A stretch of DNA of 39,161 nucleotides from Mariniblastus sp. (lineage in GTDB: Bacteria; Planctomycetota; Planctomycetia; Pirellulales; Pirellulaceae), in contig JAKVBG010000036.1 of the NCBI GenBank assembly GCA_022447605.1, positions 1 to 39,161 on the forward strand, read 5' to 3'. How positions within the stretch are numbered: the first letter of the stretch is position 1; each line of letters begins with the position of its first letter. The notes under the pieces were generated by a model. That model had not been told where the DNA came from. It searched no databases and saw only the letters and a list, made by a program, of their open reading frames with translations. Below are positions 17,466 through 25,345 of this stretch, one piece after another. The position numbers were made by a program, and so were the translations under genes.

Positions 17466-18458
17466 ATGAAATTGACCTGCTTTTTCCTGGCCCTGTTCGT
17501 TGTGACTTGTTGGAGCCTCACGGCCCCCGCGGAGGATGGTGATCGCGCAGAACGACTGATCTTTCTAGGCGATTCCATTACCCAGGCCGGGGCAGGACCG
17601 CAGGGGTATATCTCTCACTTTCGCCGGGCCATCGAAGCGGACCACCCGGACCTGGACATCGAGGTAATCGGCGCTGGTATCAGTGGGAACAAAGTGCCCG
17701 ATTTGCAGCGCCGCCTGCAGCGGGATGTGCTGGACAAGGAGCCGTCGATCGTGGTGATCTACATCGGGATCAATGATGTCTGGCATTCCCAGAATGGACG
17801 GGGTACTTCGAAACAGGACTTTCGGGCCGGTTTAAAGGATATCATTGGTAAGATCCAGTCCGTTGGCGGTCGGGTCGTGATTTGCACTCCCAGCGTGATC
17901 GGGGAGAAGACCGATGGCAGTAATTCGCTGGATGGGATGCTCGACGAATACGCCGACATCAGTCGCCAGGTAGCGGGGCAAACCGGTTGCCAGTTGATCG
18001 ACCTGCGGAAAGCGTTCCTGGAGCACCTCAAGGTGGCCAACCAGGACAACGCGGAACGGAGCATCCTCACCACGGACGGGGTCCATTTGAACGCGGCAGG
18101 CAACCAGTTTGTGGCGGATCAGATGCAGAAAGGTTTGAACCTGGGATCGACTGGTCGCAAACTGCGGCATGTTGTGATGTTCCGTTTTACCGATCAGGTG
18201 ACCCCGGCAGGCGCTCAAGAAATTGTGGCCGAGTTCGGGAAATTGCCGGAGAAAATCGAACAAATCTCGGGCTACGAATTTGGAACGAGTATCGGCGACG
18301 AGAAGATGGCACAACAGTTTACGCATTGTTTTGTGGTCACGTTTGATAGTCAACAGGACCTGGACGCCTACCTGCCTCATCCCGCGCACCAGGCCTTCGT
18401 CCAATTCCTGGACGGTAAGATCGAAAAACTGTTGGTGTTCGATTACTGGACCGATTAA
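17466..18458 (+). CDS. Secreted SGNH/GDSL hydrolase fused to a Dabb domain
   Basis: A 330-residue exported protein. A Sec signal peptide covers residues 1-22 (MKLTCFFLALFVVTCWSL...). The SGNH esterase domain has FLGDSITQAG (nucleophile S37), GAGISGN (block II), IYIGINDVWH (N103) and TTDGVHLNAAG (D204, H207), so the full catalytic set is present; such domains de-esterify sugars or lipids. Residues about 232-330 are a Dabb (stress-responsive alpha/beta barrel) domain: LRHVVMFRFTDQVTP...HCFVVTFDSQQDLDAYLPHPAHQAFV. The ATG at 17466 opens the signal peptide; upstream in-frame codons overlap the RNase HII-like gene. The order hydrolase then Dabb in one chain is typical of planctomycetes but its purpose is not known to me. 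Confidence 0.88.
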   Translation: MKLTCFFLALFVVTCWSLTAPAEDGDRAERLIFLGDSITQAGAGPQGYISHFRRAIEADHPDLDIEVIGAGISGNKVPDLQRRLQRDVLDKEPSIVVIYIGINDVWHSQNGRGTSKQDFRAGLKDIIGKIQSVGGRVVICTPSVIGEKTDGSNSLDGMLDEYADISRQVAGQTGCQLIDLRKAFLEHLKVANQDNAERSILTTDGVHLNAAGNQFVADQMQKGLNLGSTGRKLRHVVMFRFTDQVTPAGAQEIVAEFGKLPEKIEQISGYEFGTSIGDEKMAQQFTHCFVVTFDSQQDLDAYLPHPAHQAFVQFLDGKIEKLLVFDYWTD

Positions 18459-18547
18459 CGTTGCGGTTGGCGGCCGGTTTTTGATTTGCCGTTTCCTGCG
18501 ACTTGCCAAAGGCCGATCGTTCGATCGGTGGAAAGCGAGAAGATGAG

Positions 18548-19201
18548 ATGAATCCTTTCGACCTGTTGGGTGGCGCGTCGGCGCAGTTCACGCCGTTGCT
18601 TGCCATGAATGGTTTGGCGATCGCGGGGATCGTGATCCTGGTGGTTTTGCTGGTGGTCGCGATCTGGTGGTTCGCCACGTACAACGGGCTGGTCCGCAAG
18701 AAACAGGCGTGCCGGGAGTCGTGGGCCGATATCGATGTCGAGCTGAAACGTCGGCACGACCTGATCCCGAACCTTGTTAGCACGGTCAAGGGTTACGCAT
18801 CGCATGAATCGGGCGTGCTGACCGAAGTCACCAAGCTGCGCGACCAGGCGGTCGCTGACCAGTCGGGCAACCAGCAGACCCGGGGCGAGGTGGAGTCGAA
18901 ACTCAGTGCCGGCATCGGCCAGGTGTTGATGCGGGCTGAGGCGTATCCGGATCTGAAGGCATCGGACAACTTCCTGCAGCTGCAAAAGGAGCTGGCAGAG
19001 ACGGAGACACGGATTGAGCGGGCGCGGCGATTCTACAACGCCAATGCCCGGTCGTACCAGGTTGGCTGCCAAGTTTTCCCCTCTTCGATCGTGGCCGGTG
19101 CGCAAGGATTTCCGGCCGACGCGTACCAATTCTTCAAATTGGATGACCCGTCCGAGGCCGCCGCGGTCAAGGTCGATTTCGGCGCGGACAAAGAGTCATA
19201 A
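18548..19201 (+). CDS. LemA family membrane protein
   Basis: A 217-residue LemA protein. One N-terminal membrane helix (about residues 22-43, IAGIVILVVLLVVAIWW) is followed by the conserved YNGLVRKKQACRESWADIDVELKRRHDLIPNLV segment (split here by residues 45-78), then long helices (KLRDQAV, LQLQKELAETETRIERARRFYNANARSYQ). Family members have an outside N-terminus and a helical bundle; their role is poorly known. In many bacteria lemA sits next to a TPM-domain or M48 protease gene; neither is visible here. The ATG at 18548 was chosen by comparison with the family; the upstream 15 codons are polar and overlap a non-coding gap. Confidence 0.9.
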   Translation: MNPFDLLGGASAQFTPLLAMNGLAIAGIVILVVLLVVAIWWFATYNGLVRKKQACRESWADIDVELKRRHDLIPNLVSTVKGYASHESGVLTEVTKLRDQAVADQSGNQQTRGEVESKLSAGIGQVLMRAEAYPDLKASDNFLQLQKELAETETRIERARRFYNANARSYQVGCQVFPSSIVAGAQGFPADAYQFFKLDDPSEAAAVKVDFGADKES

Positions 19202-19723
19202 ATCGCTTCTCGAACCAGGCGGCGAATGAGCCCCCGCGGCAGTTGGATGAGACGCCTGGGCAGAGCGGTGAAGGAATCCCATCCAGTCAATGAAGGGGTT
19301 CCCCTGCGCGGCAGTGCCTGTTTTGCTGGCCTGACTTGCGAGGGTCGACCCACGGCATCAACGGCTGCCGACCGACGATCACCTGCCCGTAATTTTTTCG
19401 TGGGTCCTGCTCAAACCGTTCACGGTCTTGAAGGACATCTCTTCCCCGGGGCCCACGCCTGATGTGAACTTTTGGAAGGTTGACGGGCGTTCCATTCGAC
19501 TGCGCCGACCCGGTTTCCGCCCTGGCCGATTTATCCGGAGCATTCGTTTCGACCCGAACTTTAGTGATTTTTTCGCGGCACTCGCACGTGGTAGAGATGG
19601 CCATTTCCGATTCTTGACCGTGCAAATCTGGCCGGATTGAAACGAAATCGAATTGACGGCTCTTAACCAGGTCTTATTTTTTCGAAACAAGACTGTATTG
19701 GCCCCAATTTGAGTTGACCTCCG
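19202..19723. other. 522-bp stretch without a supported gene
   Basis: Between lemA and the receiver gene. Several 70-110 codon open frames exist on both strands, but they overlap each other, are Arg/Pro-rich and match no family I know. One leftward frame from 19604 (MAISTTCECREK) has a weak GGAA upstream and cannot be excluded as a small gene. The last 100 bp are AT-richer and probably hold the promoter of the receiver gene. Confidence 0.4.
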
Positions 19724-20149
19724 ATGGATTTTGAACAAGCGGAAATGATCGAGAATCTGGATCGTAATAACCTGTTGATTGTGGATAGTGATATCCGGGT
19801 ACTGGCGTACCTGGATGCGACGTTCACCCATCACGGGTTTCGGGTCATCAAGCACACGCAAGGCCAATTCGGACTGGTCTCGGTCCGACGTCAATTGCCG
19901 GATTGCGTGCTGGTCGAGGTCGATTTGATGGACATGTGCGGAATTGAACTGTGTCGCGCCATTGTGGATGATGCGGCCACGTGCGGGATTCCCGTCATCG
20001 TGATGAGTCGGCCCGGTACCCAGGCCACCGTGCAGCGGGCGCGACACGCGGGGGCCCATTTCTTCCTGGCCAAGCCGTTCGACCCGAAGGTGATGTTGCA
20101 CCTGGTCAACGATGCGATTGCCGAATCCAGATCGTGGATTTGTGATTGA
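19724..20149 (+). CDS. Stand-alone receiver-domain protein with Glu at the phosphoacceptor site
   Basis: A 141-residue single-domain response regulator with no output domain. Receiver landmarks: acidic pair in LLIVDSDIRV (D21, D23), switch Ser in VIVMSRPG (S95), and the conserved Lys in FFLAKPF (K117). The strand-3 motif reads PDCVLVEVDLMDMCGIELC, aligning with PDLVLLDxxMPxxxGxELC, which puts Glu65 (codon GAG at 19916-19918) where the phosphorylated Asp should be. Asp67 is two residues further and out of register. It may therefore be a phosphorylation-independent or constitutively 'on' receiver. The start ATG is well placed but no clear RBS is visible. No histidine kinase is adjacent. Confidence 0.85.
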   Translation: MDFEQAEMIENLDRNNLLIVDSDIRVLAYLDATFTHHGFRVIKHTQGQFGLVSVRRQLPDCVLVEVDLMDMCGIELCRAIVDDAATCGIPVIVMSRPGTQATVQRARHAGAHFFLAKPFDPKVMLHLVNDAIAESRSWICD

Positions 20150-20181
20150 CGATGCGACCGGCGGGTCGACGTCGAATCCGA

Positions 20182-21309
20182 TTATCCCGATCCGGCCAGG
20201 GCATCCTGGCATTCTCCGATAACATACGGGTCCTGTTCGATCTCCAGGCGTTGCCGTAGCTCGATGGCCGCCTGGTTTTGTCGATGTCGACCGAGGGCCC
20301 AGGCGGATGCCCCACGGATCAGGGGTTCGGAATCCTGCAATCCGGTGGCCAGCGCGGGGAGATTCTCGACGTCTGGTTGATTGCCCAGGACGATGGCGGC
20401 ATTGCGGACCAGTCCCCGTCGTTTGGCTCGCCAAAGAGGTGTTTTGCGAAACCGGGAGCGAAACTGTTCGTCATCGAGGTAGAAGAGTTGCCTCGCATCG
20501 ATCGGGTTGGCCCCTGCCACCGGTTGGAACAGCGGTTCCTGGCTGTGCGATCCCTTGTTGTTCCAGGGGCAGACGTCCTGGCAGACGTCGCAGCCGAACA
20601 GCCAGTCTCCGATGTCGCCCCGTAAATCGGTCGGGATCGGGCTGCGGTGCTCAATCGTGAGGTAGCTGATGCAGCGGGTGGCGTCGAGCTTGTGGGGCTC
20701 GACAAAGGCATCGGTCGGGCAGGCCTCCAGACAGGCGGTGCAGCTGCCGCAATGATCGGCCCGGAAAGGCTGGTCGTAGGCCAGTGGGAAATCGACCAGC
20801 AACGCCGCCAACAGGAACCAGCTGCCGTGGTTCCGGTTGATCAACATCGTATTCTTGGCGGACCAGCCGATGCCCGCCAGTTGGCCAAATTCTCGCTCCA
20901 GGAGTGGCGCCGTATCGACGACGCCGCGGACCAGCGCACCGGGGACCCGCTGCAGGATTTCGCCTTTCAAATGCTTGAGCCGCTGGTGGATCAGGTCGTG
21001 GTAATCGCCCGTCCCCCAGGCATAACGGGCAATCCTCGCCTCGCCGGCCTGAATCGGTGCGTGGGGCTCGGTCTGGTAGTTCATTCCGAGCATGACAATC
21101 CCCGTCACGCCTTCCAGGACGTGGCGGGGATGCGAGTACGCCTGTTGGCGTTCCTGAAAGTAATGCATTTCGCCGGCATAGCCGGCCTCCAACCATTCGA
21201 CCAGGGGCCCAAAACCGGTTGGCTCGATGGCGGGGCAGGTTCCGAACAGTTGGAACCCGGCCTGTTCGGCCTGGTCTTTCAGCGTTGCGGTGATTTCGGC
21301 GGGGGTCAT
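20182..21309 (-). CDS. queG: Epoxyqueuosine reductase QueG
   Basis: A 375-residue cobalamin- and Fe-S-dependent enzyme that performs the last step of queuosine synthesis in tRNA, reducing epoxyqueuosine to queuosine. The Fe-S ligands are visible: HCGSCTACLEACPTDAF (C187, C190, C193, C197), C213, and CDVCQDVCPWN (C240, C243, C247). The catalytic Asp is probably D132 in RGVVDTAPLLERE. KNTMLINRNHGSWFLLAALL and SYLTIEHR are family segments. The C-terminal part (about 300-375) has HEAT-like repeats (LRGASAWALGRHRQNQAA-type), as in longer QueG proteins. ATG 21309 was chosen; a TTG four codons upstream is possible. It lies 30 bp after the acyltransferase gene and likely shares its transcript. Confidence 0.95.
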   Translation of the reverse strand: MTPAEITATLKDQAEQAGFQLFGTCPAIEPTGFGPLVEWLEAGYAGEMHYFQERQQAYSHPRHVLEGVTGIVMLGMNYQTEPHAPIQAGEARIARYAWGTGDYHDLIHQRLKHLKGEILQRVPGALVRGVVDTAPLLEREFGQLAGIGWSAKNTMLINRNHGSWFLLAALLVDFPLAYDQPFRADHCGSCTACLEACPTDAFVEPHKLDATRCISYLTIEHRSPIPTDLRGDIGDWLFGCDVCQDVCPWNNKGSHSQEPLFQPVAGANPIDARQLFYLDDEQFRSRFRKTPLWRAKRRGLVRNAAIVLGNQPDVENLPALATGLQDSEPLIRGASAWALGRHRQNQAAIELRQRLEIEQDPYVIGECQDALAGSG

Positions 21310-21339
21310 GGTATCGGCCAAACAGAAGGGGCGAGTCCG

Positions 21340-22563
21340 TTAAGACGGAGAGGGTTCGTACATGCGGCACTCCTGCTGGGACTCGGCCAGCATCTGTTCC
21401 AGCTCCTGTTTGATCGCTTCCATCAACGGATCGGCGTCTGCCCCTTTTTCCCGCTGCGTGGAGACTTCGATCGCTTCCCCCACATCGATGATGACTTTCA
21501 ACTGGCCGTGGATTCGGGCCGCATCGGTCAAGTCCTCTTCAAATTTCTCGACCGTCTCCAGCATCCGATCCACCGACGGGTGTTGCCGCAGGTAATTGCC
21601 GGGGTAGCAGTCGATCTGCTGCGCCAAATACGTATCTTCCAGTTGCTGCCAGCGACGCTCCGTTTCTTCGGGCGGGAGTTCGTTGCGGCTCATGTCCGGA
21701 AAGATCTTCATCCGCAAACCCTTGATTCGCTGGGCGACCCCTCCCTGTTGGGGCGCACCGAGCCATTCCTGTTCCAGCGGCTCCAGCAGGTGATTGACCA
21801 AGCGTGTCTGCCGCTCGCGCAGGGTCAGCCCGCCATCCTGCGCGGCGTTGTACTGCATTTCCTTGAGACTCAACAGCGCGTTTCCCACCCGAACAATCCG
21901 ATCGACCAGGGGTAGGTGATGACCGGGCCGCCAGGTCAATTTCTGTTCGATTTCAGTCAACACCCCGTCGCAGGCCTGCTCGATGTCACCTTGGTACAGG
22001 TAACGTATGGCGATAGGGTGAACGACCACCTTGCCACCATCCTGCTTGGCACGACGTTTGGCCGCAGTGCGGGCGATGAAGGCGGGGCCTTCCATCAGGG
22101 CCATCAGCTGGTCGTTGGTCCGACTGGTCGTTCCCTCGGGGAACAACAACAACGGCCGCTCGGCGGATTGCAGGATCCGAACCGCCTCGTCGATCGCATG
22201 GCGATCGAGTCCTTCGCGGTTGACGCTGAAAGCGCCCATCATGCGGATGACGAAACGGGTGAACCAGCCCTGGTTGAACAGGTGCCAACTCGCCATGGCG
22301 TAGAAATTGCAGGGTGTCTCGCGGGCCAGATGGCAGATCACCATCGGGTCGGTGATGCGGGGGTGGTTGGGGGTCAACAGGATTCCGTGGCCCGCCTCGA
22401 GGGAGGTGCGTAAGCGGTCGACGTTTCGGCATTCGTGCTGAACGATTCCCTGGCGGCGGATGGTCAGGTTGTGGAGTCCCGCGCGAAGGTAACACGTTTG
22501 AGGCCAGGCCGCCCGCAGGGGTGGGACAAACTGGTACGGTTTCTCGATGAGGACGTTCTGCAT
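21340..22563 (-). CDS. 1-acyl-sn-glycerol-3-phosphate acyltransferase-like (PlsC family)
   Basis: A 407-residue acyltransferase. The catalytic HX4D motif is in TPNHPRITDP (H67, D72), and the glycerol-phosphate binding motif is FPEGTTSR (141-148). Together these identify the PlsC/LPLAT superfamily, which acylates lysophosphatidate or related lipids at the inner membrane. The chain is about 150 residues longer than typical PlsC; the extra C-terminal region (about 230-407) is strongly helical and acidic, ends ...ESQQECRMYEPSPS, and resembles nothing I can name. No clear membrane helix precedes the HX4D block, so association is likely peripheral. The start is the ATG at 22563. Gene order suggests co-transcription with queG. 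Confidence 0.82.
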   Translation of the reverse strand: MQNVLIEKPYQFVPPLRAAWPQTCYLRAGLHNLTIRRQGIVQHECRNVDRLRTSLEAGHGILLTPNHPRITDPMVICHLARETPCNFYAMASWHLFNQGWFTRFVIRMMGAFSVNREGLDRHAIDEAVRILQSAERPLLLFPEGTTSRTNDQLMALMEGPAFIARTAAKRRAKQDGGKVVVHPIAIRYLYQGDIEQACDGVLTEIEQKLTWRPGHHLPLVDRIVRVGNALLSLKEMQYNAAQDGGLTLRERQTRLVNHLLEPLEQEWLGAPQQGGVAQRIKGLRMKIFPDMSRNELPPEETERRWQQLEDTYLAQQIDCYPGNYLRQHPSVDRMLETVEKFEEDLTDAARIHGQLKVIIDVGEAIEVSTQREKGADADPLMEAIKQELEQMLAESQQECRMYEPSPS

Positions 22564-22938
22564 GCTCGCTCTCGCTGGCGGTCTTCAAGTCGGCCGATGG
22601 CCTACGGGCCTTCGCACGGTCTGCTGAGCTTAATTTTGACGACCGAAACCTGGTTTGAACATCAGGTGGACCGACCGGGAACGGTGGTTTTTTTGGTTCG
22701 TTTCGACTCGGAACTGGATCAATAAATTCACCGCATCGGCCTTGGAATGTGAGCCGGCCCACGGGACGCCCCGTTACAGCCATTACAACCGAAACGACGG
22801 GGAATGGGGAAAGCCAATCGATGGAAACGGGGATCGGAATCGATCCTCGTTTTGACTTTGCTACGTCTGCGACCTATTTTTTCTGAGCCTCTTTTCCGAA
22901 ACCCTTTTTTTCAGCCTGTTCCCAGCGACAACCAACCT
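22564..22938. other. 375-bp divergent promoter region
   Basis: Lies between the leftward acyltransferase gene and the rightward AAA+ gene. Open frames here are short and unlike protein. The right end carries a good sigma-70-type promoter (separate entry); the left part presumably holds the promoter of the acyltransferase-queG pair, but I see no convincing boxes for it. Confidence 0.5.
22852..22880 (+). promoter_or_regulatory. Sigma-70-like promoter of the AAA+ gene
   Basis: TTGACT (22852-22857), a 17-bp spacer and TATTTT (22875-22880). Expected transcription start is near 22887, about 50 bases before the ATG at 22939. This argues against the upstream in-frame ATG at 22804. Confidence 0.5.
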
Positions 22939-24390
22939 ATGGATCATTCTCCCCAAATTCCGGCGGAAAGCGCCCTGGTACCCGCGTTGGCCGAAGGCAA
23001 GGTGTCGGACCAGAAGATCGACGAACTGTTGGCCCAGCTAAATCGACCAACGGGAGAAAATGGCCAGCGATCGGCCGCTGACGTGCTCCAACAAGTACCG
23101 GCCGGCAGGGAGCCAGGCCGTGCTGAGGCGGGCGGTTTTTTCCCCAAGGCCCCGCGGGCGATGCGCGAGGCGGGCGTGACCGACGCCCTGATCGAAGAGT
23201 TGATCTGCAAGTACCTGTTGGCCCAGGGCGAGGCCTCAATCCGTATGATTGCCGACCAGGTTTGCCTGCCGTTTGCCTTGGTCGACGCAGTGATTGGTCG
23301 GCTGAAGCATGAGCAGGTCCTCGGCTACATCGGCCAAGCGGCCATGAATGACTATGTCTGTAAATTGACCGAGGTCGGTCGTGAGCGCGGTCGTCGCTAC
23401 AGCGACCTCTGTTCCTATTTTGGAGCGACGCCGGTCCCCTTTCAGCAATATGTCAAGAGTGTCGAGGCACAGACGATCAATGATCAGAACCCGACGCTGC
23501 AAGATCTCGAACGGGCTTTCTCCGACCTGTTGATCGACCCGGAGATGATGCGGAAACTTGGTCCCGCCGTAAATAGTGGTAAGGGGATGTTCCTGTTCGG
23601 TTACCCGGGCAATGGCAAAACGTCGATCGCCGAACGGGTCACCGCCTCGTTTGGCAAGTATATCTGGATCCCCAGAACGATCACGGTTGATCGGGACATT
23701 ATCCGCCTGTTTGACCCGATGAACCATGTCGAGGCGCCCCTCGAGGCGGGGAGCGGTCTGTTGTGTGAACACGATGTCGACACCCGCTGGGTCCGCATCG
23801 AGCGACCGACCATCGTAGTGGGCGGCGAATTGACGATGGAGCACCTGGAGATCCAGTACAACCAGGCGACCGGGATCTCCGAAGCGCCGGTCCAGATGAA
23901 AAGCAACTGCGGAACCTTGGTGATCGATGACTTTGGCCGGCAGCGGATGACGGTCGATGAGTTGCTTAACCGCTGGATCGTCCCGCTGGAAAAACGGTAC
24001 GACTATCTCAACACGAGCAATGGGAAGAAGGTCCAGGTCCCCTTTGACCAGCTGGTGATCTTCTCCACGAACCTCGAGCCGAAGGACCTGGTCGACGATG
24101 CCTTTCTGCGACGGATTCCTTACAAGATCGAGGTGCCAAACCCGTCGCGCGAAAACTTTGTGAAACTGTTCGAAATCATGAGCGGCGTCCTCAAGTTCGA
24201 GTGGCGGCCGGAGTTGGTCGAACAACTGATCGAAAGACATTATGTGCCGGTCGACCGACCCTTCCGGAATTGCCAACCGCGGGATTTGTTACTGCAGGTG
24301 CGGAACTACTGCCTGTTCAACGGCTTGCCCCATGAAGTGACCGAGGAGTCATTCGATTTTGCCTGCGACAACTACTTCTCAGTCATGTAG
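22939..24390 (+). CDS. AAA+ ATPase with N-terminal helical/winged-helix region
   Basis: A 483-residue cytosolic ATPase. Residues 1-70 are low complexity. Residues about 75-150 ([26 protein letters not shown]...[15 protein letters not shown]) look like a winged-helix fold. The AAA+ core has Walker A GYPGNGKT (221-228), Walker B TLVIDDFG (326-333), sensor 1 IFSTNL (375-379) and RR at 391-392 as likely arginine finger. The [12 protein letters not shown] and [11 protein letters not shown] segments resemble MoxR/AAA_5-like planctomycete ATPases whose role is unknown to me. ATG 22939 was chosen because a promoter lies between it and the earlier in-frame ATG (22804), although there is no Shine-Dalgarno site. 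It converges on the Cys-rich lipoprotein gene. Confidence 0.82.
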   Translation: MDHSPQIPAESALVPALAEGKVSDQKIDELLAQLNRPTGENGQRSAADVLQQVPAGREPGRAEAGGFFPKAPRAMREAGVTDALIEELICKYLLAQGEASIRMIADQVCLPFALVDAVIGRLKHEQVLGYIGQAAMNDYVCKLTEVGRERGRRYSDLCSYFGATPVPFQQYVKSVEAQTINDQNPTLQDLERAFSDLLIDPEMMRKLGPAVNSGKGMFLFGYPGNGKTSIAERVTASFGKYIWIPRTITVDRDIIRLFDPMNHVEAPLEAGSGLLCEHDVDTRWVRIERPTIVVGGELTMEHLEIQYNQATGISEAPVQMKSNCGTLVIDDFGRQRMTVDELLNRWIVPLEKRYDYLNTSNGKKVQVPFDQLVIFSTNLEPKDLVDDAFLRRIPYKIEVPNPSRENFVKLFEIMSGVLKFEWRPELVEQLIERHYVPVDRPFRNCQPRDLLLQVRNYCLFNGLPHEVTEESFDFACDNYFSVM

Positions 24391-24436
24391 CGATTGATGT
24401 ACAAGGAGTGCCGATGCGGAAAAATCTAGACCGATC

Positions 24437-24495
24437 GGTCACCTAGTGACCACGAAGCGAGAAACGACCGGGCCGTGCCACGGTTTCTGAAACCG
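24437..24495. terminator. Two hairpins between convergent genes
   Basis: GGTCAC-CTA-GTGACC (24437-24451) and CGGTTT-CTG-AAACCG (24481-24495) lie in the 114-bp gap between the ends of the AAA+ gene and the leftward lipoprotein gene. They probably end both transcripts, though neither has a strong U-tract. Confidence 0.4.
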
Positions 24496-24504
24496 GCAAC
24501 CTCT

Positions 24505-25035
24505 TTATTCAGGAACGTCGGCTTCGTCCTTGGCGTCGGAGGTCGCGTCCGACTCTTGAGCAGCATCCGTATCCGCAGTGGCGTCCTGTTGATCCTCTGG
24601 CTTTTTCGCACCTGCGGCGCCTTCAGCGCCTTGGACCGTGTCAGCAGTCGTCTCGTTGGACTTGCACTTTTCACACCCTTCCCCCGTTGCGCACTTGGCA
24701 CACGCCTCTCCTTGGGTGGGGGGCGTGTCGGTAGACGTCTTCTCGGACTTGCACTTCTCGCATCCTTCGCCCGTCGCGCACTTGGCACACGCCTCTCCTT
24801 TGGGGAGGGAGGTTTCGGTTCGCAGGGAGGCTTCGGTTTCAGGGGAGGCTTCCGTCTGGGCCAGCGAACTGCTGGCCGGGGCAGACTGTCAGCAGCCACC
24901 TCCGCACCCGGCCGTATCACTGGTCGGGTTGAGTGAAGATCCGCCGTTGGCGTTCTGGAAAAATTCGTTGGAGCAGCCGGTCATCAAGCTCAAGCCCAAG
25001 CCGAACGCCATCCAGGTGGTGACATGTTGTTTCAT
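24505..25035 (-). CDS. Cys-rich lipoprotein with in-frame TGA, candidate selenoprotein
   Basis: A 176-codon frame containing one TGA (codon 49, 24889-24891). The start is well supported: ATG at 25035, AGGAG six bases upstream and a -35/-10 pair further up. MKQHVTTWMAFGLGLSLMTGC is a lipoprotein signal (lipobox LMTGC, Cys21). A short linker leads to AGCGGGC and then the TGA, so a selenocysteine would sit directly after Cys48. The same frame then continues to TAA at 24505-24507: QSAPASSSLAQ, a TEAS-repeat linker, two copies of GEACAKCATGEGCEKCKS (residues 80-97 and 109-126) and an acidic tail. The two repeats differ only at synonymous sites, showing the downstream frame is or recently was translated. 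A SECIS-like hairpin follows the TGA. Cys spacing suggests metal binding. Alternatives: readthrough, recent nonsense mutation, sequencing error, or a 48-residue product. No family recognised. Confidence 0.7.
24658..24798 (-). repeat. Two 54-bp tandem coding repeats (C-x2-C-x5-C-x2-C)
   Basis: Copies at 24745-24798 and 24658-24711, spaced 87 bp start to start. Both encode GEACAKCATGEGCEKCKS. They differ at five bases (GCG/GCA, GGC/GGG, GGA/GGG, TGC/TGT, GAG/GAA), all third-position and silent. Confidence 0.9.
24854..24886 (-). promoter_or_regulatory. SECIS-like hairpin immediately after in-frame TGA
   Basis: Starting two bases after the TGA, GTCTG pairs with CAGAC and GGCCAGC with GCTGGCC, giving 12 base pairs with a CCCC bulge on the 5' side and a five-base loop AGTTC. 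The loop begins 18 nt after the TGA and has G then U at its second and third positions. These values fit the general bacterial SECIS pattern (hairpin just downstream of UGA, small loop with G among its first two bases), as in E. coli fdhF. A coding-neutral hairpin or terminator is possible but would not usually sit inside a conserved reading frame. Confidence 0.55.
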
Positions 25036-25041
25036 CGTTTT

Positions 25042-25087
25042 CTCCTTTTCTATCCCGATTGTAGATAGAATGCCGGCAGAAATGCAA
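25042..25087 (-). promoter_or_regulatory. Promoter and RBS of the TGA-containing lipoprotein gene
   Basis: On the minus strand, TTGCAT (25082-25087), an 18-bp spacer and TACAAT (25058-25063), followed by AAAAGGAG with AGGAG at 25042-25046, six bases before the ATG. This is one of the clearest start regions in the window and supports the gene being expressed. Confidence 0.65.
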
Positions 25088-25345
25088 CCGGGAAAAAAGG
25101 TCCGGTTCTGGTTGGCCCGGGAGGCATGGCCCTGGACGAGCCATTTTTTTCACCACGTTCCCCTGGCGGCCCTCTTTTGACGAAAAGGGGGGGGTGGGAT
25201 GTGGCGCTGGCGCGCGCATCCCAAGGAAAATCAAATGAACATTTCGGTCAGTCTTTAATAGTCCTATATGCTACGATACGAAACGAACGACCCACTTCGA
25301 TTGGCGAATCGATGGTGCATGCCTTGGCATCAAGAGGAATGAAAC
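25088..25345. other. Divergent intergenic region
   Basis: Lies between the TGA-containing lipoprotein gene and the FG-GAP gene. It includes a pyrimidine/purine dyad (CCCTCTTTT-GACG-AAAAGGGGG near 25171-25193) and an AT-rich stretch around 25250-25285 that may hold the rightward promoter. GAGGAA at 25334-25339 is the RBS of the FG-GAP gene. No gene is seen. Confidence 0.5.

Noticed and set aside
20647..21915. Plus-strand open frame of 422 codons across queG and the acyltransferase gene
   Set aside because: Antisense to two clear genes, crosses their junction and has no recognisable domain.
22804..22938. N-terminal extension of the AAA+ protein from the ATG at 22804
   Set aside because: A good promoter (22852-22880) lies inside it and the extra residues resemble no protein segment.
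24854..24886. Hairpin read as a plain rho-independent terminator for a 48-residue lipoprotein
   Set aside because: No U-tract follows the stem, and the sequence after it is conserved at protein level in the repeats. Kept as an alternative, not preferred.
24426..24920. A 164-codon minus-strand open frame, very rich in Arg, Pro and Lys, across the TGA-containing gene
   Set aside because: It is out of frame with the strong start region and the lipobox, and its composition (RRVPSARRAK-like repeats) is what the Cys repeat looks like when read in the wrong frame.
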